This document shows, one piece after another, positions 60,295 to 64,000 of a stretch of DNA of 64,000 bases. Source of the stretch: Clostridia bacterium (GTDB taxonomy: Bacteria; Bacillota; Clostridia; Christensenellales; UBA1242); contig JAFQTP010000002.1 of NCBI GenBank assembly GCA_017409005.1, positions 313,159-377,158 of the forward strand. Reading direction: 5' to 3'. How positions within the stretch are numbered: the stretch's first letter is position 1; each line of letters opens with the position of its first letter. The position numbers were made by a program, and so were the translations under genes. Under the pieces are notes generated by a model, which was not told the origin of the DNA, did not search any database, and saw only the letters and a program-made list of their open reading frames with translations.

Positions 60295-61776
60295 ATGAAA
60301 AAATTTTTAACACTATGTGTGGCTTGTTTAACCTTTTTGTTGTGCGGTTGTTCAAGCACAGAACTAAACTTAAAAAAAGAAAGCAAAAGTTTAAACACAT
60401 ACACCATGGATTTAACATATAACTCCGACCACACCTTGGTTGGCAAGCAAAAACTATGTTACACCAATAAATCTGATACAAACTTAAAAAAGTTAAGTTT
60501 TCATTTATATGCAAAAGCGTTTAGCGAGGGTGCAGTTAATAAACCTGTTAGCACATTAAATCAAAGCAAAGCATATCCTAATGGATTAGACTATGGAGAT
60601 ATTCAAATAACATCGGCTTTAGCTAACGGAACAACAACGGAGTTTATTTATTCCGGCACCGATAACAATATTTTAAACGTTAACCTGCTTTCCGAACTTG
60701 AACCTTACGATGCAGTTACCATTGAATTAGAATATAAAGTTTATGTTCCAAATGTTAATCACAGGTTTGGCTTTGGTGAAAACACAATTAACATGGCAAA
60801 CTTTTATCCTGTTGTTGCAGTAATTGAAAATGGCGAATTTGTTTGCGACCCCTATAACTACAATGGCGACCCATTTTATTCCGATGTGGCAAACTATAAT
60901 GTAAGCCTAACGGTTCCAAACTCATACACGGTTGCAAGCACTGGCGAACAAACCAAAGTGACCGAAACAGATAACACAAAAACATATTCTATAAATGCTA
61001 TATGTGTTCGCGATTTTGCATTTGTTATGTCTGATAAATTTCAAATTGCCACCGATAGTATAGATGGCGTTAAAGTTATGTATTACTACTACAACGATGC
61101 TGAGTTTGAAAACAACCTAAAAGCAGGTATTGATGCAGTTAAAACTTTTAATAAATTGTTTGGAAAATATCCTTATTCAACATTAAGTGTTGTTAAAGCA
61201 AACTTTGTTCATGGTGGAATGGAGTATCCAAATTTAGTTTATATTTCCGACGAGGTTGAAGGCGCCGATTACACAAATGTTATAATTCACGAAACAGCAC
61301 ACCAATGGTGGTATGGTGTTGTTGGTAGCAATGCCTTTAAACACCCATGGCTAGACGAAGGATTAACCGAATATTCAACCGTGTTATTTTACGAAGAAAA
61401 TCCAGACTATGGCATTAACACTTCAGACCTTATTAAAAACACAAATAACAGCTATGTAACGTTTGTTGATTTATATAAAGAAGTGTTAGGGAAAGTTGAT
61501 ACATCTATGAATCGTGCACTAAACGAATACGATACCGAACCAGAATATGTTTACATGACTTATGTTAAAGGAATGCTACTTTTTGACAATTTGTGCGAAC
61601 TTGTTGGCAAAAATAACTTTTTAAGTGGGTTAAAGGAATATTATAAAACTAATGCGCTGCAAAATGTTACACCTAGCCATTTTGTTGCTGCAATGGAAAA
61701 AGTGTGTGGTATGGAACTAAAAAGCTACATAAATTCGTGGGTGGAAGGTAAGGTTGTAATTGTTGCAATTGATTAA
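60295..61776 (+). CDS. M1-family metallopeptidase lipoprotein
   Basis: A 493-residue secreted zinc aminopeptidase-like protein of family M1. The signal peptide ends in a lipobox (FLLCGCSSTE). The N-terminal beta domain (residues 30-230) is followed by the exopeptidase motif GGMEYPNLVYI near 306 (GAMEN-like) and the zinc site HETAHQWW at 332-339. The third ligand is the Glu in HPWLDEGLTEYS, 19 residues later. MTYVKGMLLFDNL carries the conserved Tyr. The C-terminal helical domain is short. It should act on peptides at the cell surface. SD GAGGGAAAC precedes ATG 60295. Confidence 0.9.
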   Translation: MKKFLTLCVACLTFLLCGCSSTELNLKKESKSLNTYTMDLTYNSDHTLVGKQKLCYTNKSDTNLKKLSFHLYAKAFSEGAVNKPVSTLNQSKAYPNGLDYGDIQITSALANGTTTEFIYSGTDNNILNVNLLSELEPYDAVTIELEYKVYVPNVNHRFGFGENTINMANFYPVVAVIENGEFVCDPYNYNGDPFYSDVANYNVSLTVPNSYTVASTGEQTKVTETDNTKTYSINAICVRDFAFVMSDKFQIATDSIDGVKVMYYYYNDAEFENNLKAGIDAVKTFNKLFGKYPYSTLSVVKANFVHGGMEYPNLVYISDEVEGADYTNVIIHETAHQWWYGVVGSNAFKHPWLDEGLTEYSTVLFYEENPDYGINTSDLIKNTNNSYVTFVDLYKEVLGKVDTSMNRALNEYDTEPEYVYMTYVKGMLLFDNLCELVGKNNFLSGLKEYYKTNALQNVTPSHFVAAMEKVCGMELKSYINSWVEGKVVIVAID

Positions 61777-61819
61777 GGTTTTAACTAAAAATTGTTAAAA
61801 ACAAACTTAATTGTTAAAG

Positions 61820-61859
61820 TTGCACTAACAGGGTTTAGTGTGTTAAACTACTAGTGCAA
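61820..61859 (+). repeat. mutually exclusive inverted repeats before walJ
   Basis: TTGCACTA (61820-61827) can pair with TAGTGCAA (61852-61859). The inner CACTAA (61823-61828) can instead pair with TTAGTG (61835-61840). The two structures compete for the same bases. Whether the region is transcribed with walJ is not known. Confidence 0.4.
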
Positions 61860-61873
61860 AATGGGAATTTCAA

Positions 61874-62668
61874 ATGATAAAAGTAGTAACACTTTCAAGT
61901 TCTAGCAAAGGTAACTCGGTTTTAATTGTTGGCGAAAAAACCAACATGCTTATTGACGCTGGAATTAATTTAAAAACTTTAATAGATAAATTAAAATTGC
62001 TTAATGTTGAACCTAGTTCCATTAAAGCAATTTTATCTACTCACGAGCACTCCGACCATTCAAAATCGGTGGGCAGTTTTATGCGCAAATTCCCAAGCTT
62101 GCTTTATTGCCACACCGATGGTTTAGAGGCTATGAAACAAAAAATTGGAAATGTTTCCGAAAACCGTATTGTTACTTTTTTTGACCAGGAATTTTCGATT
62201 GGCGAATTTGTTATTAAGTGTTTTAAACTTCCGCACGATTCGGCAAGTTGTGTTGGGTTTATTATAACCTGTGCCGAAAACAAAGTTGCCTATGCAACCG
62301 ACATGGGCTTTGCCAGTGAAGAAGTTATTAACGAACTTAAAAATTGTAAACTTGTTATTTTAGAAAGTAATCACGACGAAAAAATGCTTATTGCAAACCC
62401 AAACTATTCGCCACAACTTAAGTCGCGAATTTTAAGTAGGCATGGGCACCTTAGCAACATGGCAAGTGCAAAAGTTGTGTGTTCGTTGGTTGGTTCAAAA
62501 GTTAAGCAAGTTGTGCTTGCTCATCTTAGTCCCGAAAACAACACTCCTGAACTTTGCTACCAAACGGTTTGCGATTATTTAGAGGCCATGGGAGTAATCC
62601 CAGGTGTGCACATTAAAATTGATGTTGCTCCAAAACAAACTTTGGGAACTGTGTTCATTTTAAAATAA
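61874..62668 (+). CDS. walJ: MBL-fold metallohydrolase WalJ/YycJ
   Basis: A 264-residue metallo-beta-lactamase-fold protein of the WalJ (YycJ) family, usually linked to the WalRK cell-wall stress regulon and reported to affect DNA replication coupling. The metal site is THEHSDH (His57, His59, Asp61, His62). LPHDSASCVGF, YATDMGFA and RHGHLSNMASA are further conserved segments with metal-binding His and Asp residues. The length is normal. The trypsin-like protease gene follows 52 nt later, as walJ-htrA does in many Bacillota. walRK itself is not in the window. Confidence 0.92.
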   Translation: MIKVVTLSSSSKGNSVLIVGEKTNMLIDAGINLKTLIDKLKLLNVEPSSIKAILSTHEHSDHSKSVGSFMRKFPSLLYCHTDGLEAMKQKIGNVSENRIVTFFDQEFSIGEFVIKCFKLPHDSASCVGFIITCAENKVAYATDMGFASEEVINELKNCKLVILESNHDEKMLIANPNYSPQLKSRILSRHGHLSNMASAKVVCSLVGSKVKQVVLAHLSPENNTPELCYQTVCDYLEAMGVIPGVHIKIDVAPKQTLGTVFILK

Positions 62669-62720
62669 TTGCCAAAACTTGTTAGGCATATAACTTTAAA
62701 AATTAAACAACATAAACTAT

Positions 62721-63437
62721 ATGAAAACATTAAAATGTTTAACATGTGTTATGTTGTTTTTTTGTTTAATATTTGTTTGTGGTTGTGAAAATAACAGCCA
62801 ATATTTTTCGGTTATCGAAAGCGAGGAAATAGAAAAACTTCCAAGTGGGTTTTCGTCTGATTTTGCAAAAACTGTTTCGCCTGCCATTGTTGGAATTGAA
62901 TGTTCGTCGTTAACAAGTTCAAGTATTGGCAGTGGAGTGTGTGTTAAAAGTGGCGGATATGTTTTAACAAACTATCATGTTGTTGCAAATGGCGGAAGCA
63001 TAACCCTTTATTTAAACAACAACAAAACTTGCAAAGCAATTAGTGTTTATTCTAATCCAGATTTAGATTTGGTGGTTTTAAAAGCAAACTACGCAATTCC
63101 TTATTTAAACATTGCAAATTCAAACGAATTGGTTGTTGGTCAAAGTGTTTTTGCGGTTGGCACTCCATTGTCGCTTAACTTTACTCAAACTTTTACTAAA
63201 GGTATTATTAGCGCACTTAATCGAAGTGTTAACGTAACTTTAACTAATAGTGATGCTGGTGTTATGAAAAATTTAATTCAACACGATGCCAGCATAAATT
63301 CTGGCAATTCTGGTGGGCCACTTTTAAACGAATTTGGCGAGGTTGTTGGAATTAATACTTTAAAAATTACTAATGCCGAGGGGTTGGGCTTCGCAATTCC
63401 AAGCCAAACCTTTGTTCCAATAATTAATAGTTTATAA
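62721..63437 (+). CDS. HtrA-like serine protease lipoprotein without PDZ domain
   Basis: A 238-residue trypsin-fold protease of the DegP/HtrA type. The signal peptide ends with a lipobox (FVCGCENN), so it is anchored to the outer face of the membrane. The catalytic triad is visible: His in VLTNYHVVAN (about 87), Asp in SNPDLDLVVLK (about 115), and Ser in INSGNSGGPLLN (about 196). Family members usually have one or two PDZ domains after the protease; here the protein ends right after the protease domain. It follows walJ, as htrA does in the walRK-walJ-htrA clusters of Bacillota. The start has no clear SD. Confidence 0.9.
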   Translation: MKTLKCLTCVMLFFCLIFVCGCENNSQYFSVIESEEIEKLPSGFSSDFAKTVSPAIVGIECSSLTSSSIGSGVCVKSGGYVLTNYHVVANGGSITLYLNNNKTCKAISVYSNPDLDLVVLKANYAIPYLNIANSNELVVGQSVFAVGTPLSLNFTQTFTKGIISALNRSVNVTLTNSDAGVMKNLIQHDASINSGNSGGPLLNEFGEVVGINTLKITNAEGLGFAIPSQTFVPIINSL

Positions 63438-63441
63438 ATTT

Positions 63442-63466
63442 TAAGTGATGGAAACATCACTTTTTT
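63442..63466 (+). terminator. intrinsic terminator after the HtrA-like gene
   Basis: AAGTGATG (63442-63449), a GAAA tetraloop and CATCACTT (63454-63461), followed by Ts. Confidence 0.85.
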
Positions 63467-63571
63467 ATTTATAATTAAATAAAAGTTTCTATTTTGTTTT
63501 TAATTTTGCTTGGTTATGTTATACTTTAAGTTAGTTAGAATATATAATATTACCTAAAAAAGGATAAAAAA

Positions 63572-64000
63572 ATGAAAAAAGAAAAAATTGAGGTTATGGC
63601 AAAACGAACATGTTTTAACATTAAAGATAGCGGAATTAACTATGTGCTTTCGTTAATTGTTCCGTTTGTTGCATCACTTGCGTTAATTGTTGTTTTAATG
63701 TTTTTAGCAATGGCTAGCGGAAACAATTTTAGAGAGTTTGTTCAAACCGAATTTGTTGAGGTTGTTAACTTGTTATTCACACCAACTGTGTTTTTCTTTA
63801 TTTATTTTATTTATTGCAAAAAAACACATGTTCAAGTTTTTAAGGCTTCAGAAATAAACTTTAAACTTAACTGGATTAAAGTTTTGGCAGTTGTTTTAAT
63901 TGGTGTTACAAGTGTGTTTTTAATTTCACCAATGATTTCACTTATCGACTATGGTTTTAGTTGTTTGGGTTATAATCCTGCAAACGATTTGCCATATGTT
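63572..64000 (+). CDS. polytopic membrane protein, N-terminal part (possible CPBP intramembrane protease), runs off the right edge
   Basis: From ATG 63572 (SD AAAGGATA) an open frame of 143 codons reaches the window end. It encodes a basic start (MKKEKIEVMAKRTCFNIKDS) and at least three hydrophobic helices: about 30-50 (YVLSLIVPFVASLALIVVLM), 68-86 (LLFTPTVFFFIYFIY) and 107-127 (WIKVLAVVLIGVTSVFLI). The topology and the linker before the third helix resemble CPBP (Abi) family membrane proteases, but the catalytic EExxxR motif would lie beyond the edge, so the family is a guess. Confidence 0.6.
   Translation, partial: MKKEKIEVMAKRTCFNIKDSGINYVLSLIVPFVASLALIVVLMFLAMASGNNFREFVQTEFVEVVNLLFTPTVFFFIYFIYCKKTHVQVFKASEINFKLNWIKVLAVVLIGVTSVFLISPMISLIDYGFSCLGYNPANDLPYV

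Overview
The window is AT-rich DNA (roughly one third G+C by eye) from a Gram-positive, low-GC bacterium. The gene content points to Bacillota, class Clostridia: yabP-yabQ-divIC sporulation/division genes, walJ next to a trypsin-like protease, comFC, recD2, a rubrerythrin and an enoate-reductase-type iron-sulfur flavoprotein. No ribosomal RNA or other strong phylogenetic marker is present. An uncultured gut lineage such as Christensenellales is only a guess. Most genes carry good Shine-Dalgarno (SD) sites and end in intrinsic terminators, many of them shared by convergent genes. A few genes instead have a -10 box placed so that transcription would start on the ATG, which suggests leaderless mRNAs.

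Layout. 1-9408: housekeeping genes: the 5' part of an ABC exporter, then recD2-comFC, secA-prfB (RF2 with a programmed +1 frameshift) and tsaD. 9449-23458: mixed genes: MazG-like, HAD and Nudix hydrolases, rubrerythrin, leuS, a chloramphenicol-acetyltransferase/E2-like protein lacking its catalytic histidine, ferritin-like protein and pyruvate kinase, with several unknown proteins. 23755-27273: marR-cysS, an RsmC-like methyltransferase and yabP-yabQ-divIC. 27361-30986: small accessory genes and a previously unassigned small structured RNA gene at 28803-28904 (minus strand) with near-consensus promoter and terminator.

31000-34600 is an integration hot spot. It holds an intact tRNA-Arg(CCU), a degenerate 5' tRNA-Arg copy upstream and an orphan 3' half of a tRNA-Arg 3 kb downstream that is followed by its own terminator. 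Between them lies a minus-strand cassette of compositionally different genes: a SEC-C protein with an HNH-like Cys/His motif, a GIY-YIG nuclease and a membrane protein. It looks like a defence-type island with no visible integrase. A PIN-like nuclease follows.

35900-47043 holds a secreted metallopeptidase, small proteins, a flavin oxidoreductase and an ABC export system whose ATPase is fused in frame to a YwaF/TMEM164-like membrane domain, with a strong internal SD in front of the ATPase. 47128-59635 is a surface region: a lipoprotein with an Ig-like domain, a 39-bp tandem repeat array, and a minus-strand operon of three genes. Those encode a degenerate REP-associated (Y1) transposase that has lost its HUH motif but kept a C-terminal helix-turn-helix, a membrane-anchored extracellular protein, and a 2473-residue protein made of about ten roughly 190-residue repeats plus C-terminal InlB-like repeats. 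59847-64000 holds a zinc-ribbon protein, an M1 aminopeptidase lipoprotein, walJ, an HtrA-like lipoprotein and the start of a polytopic membrane protein, possibly CPBP-type.
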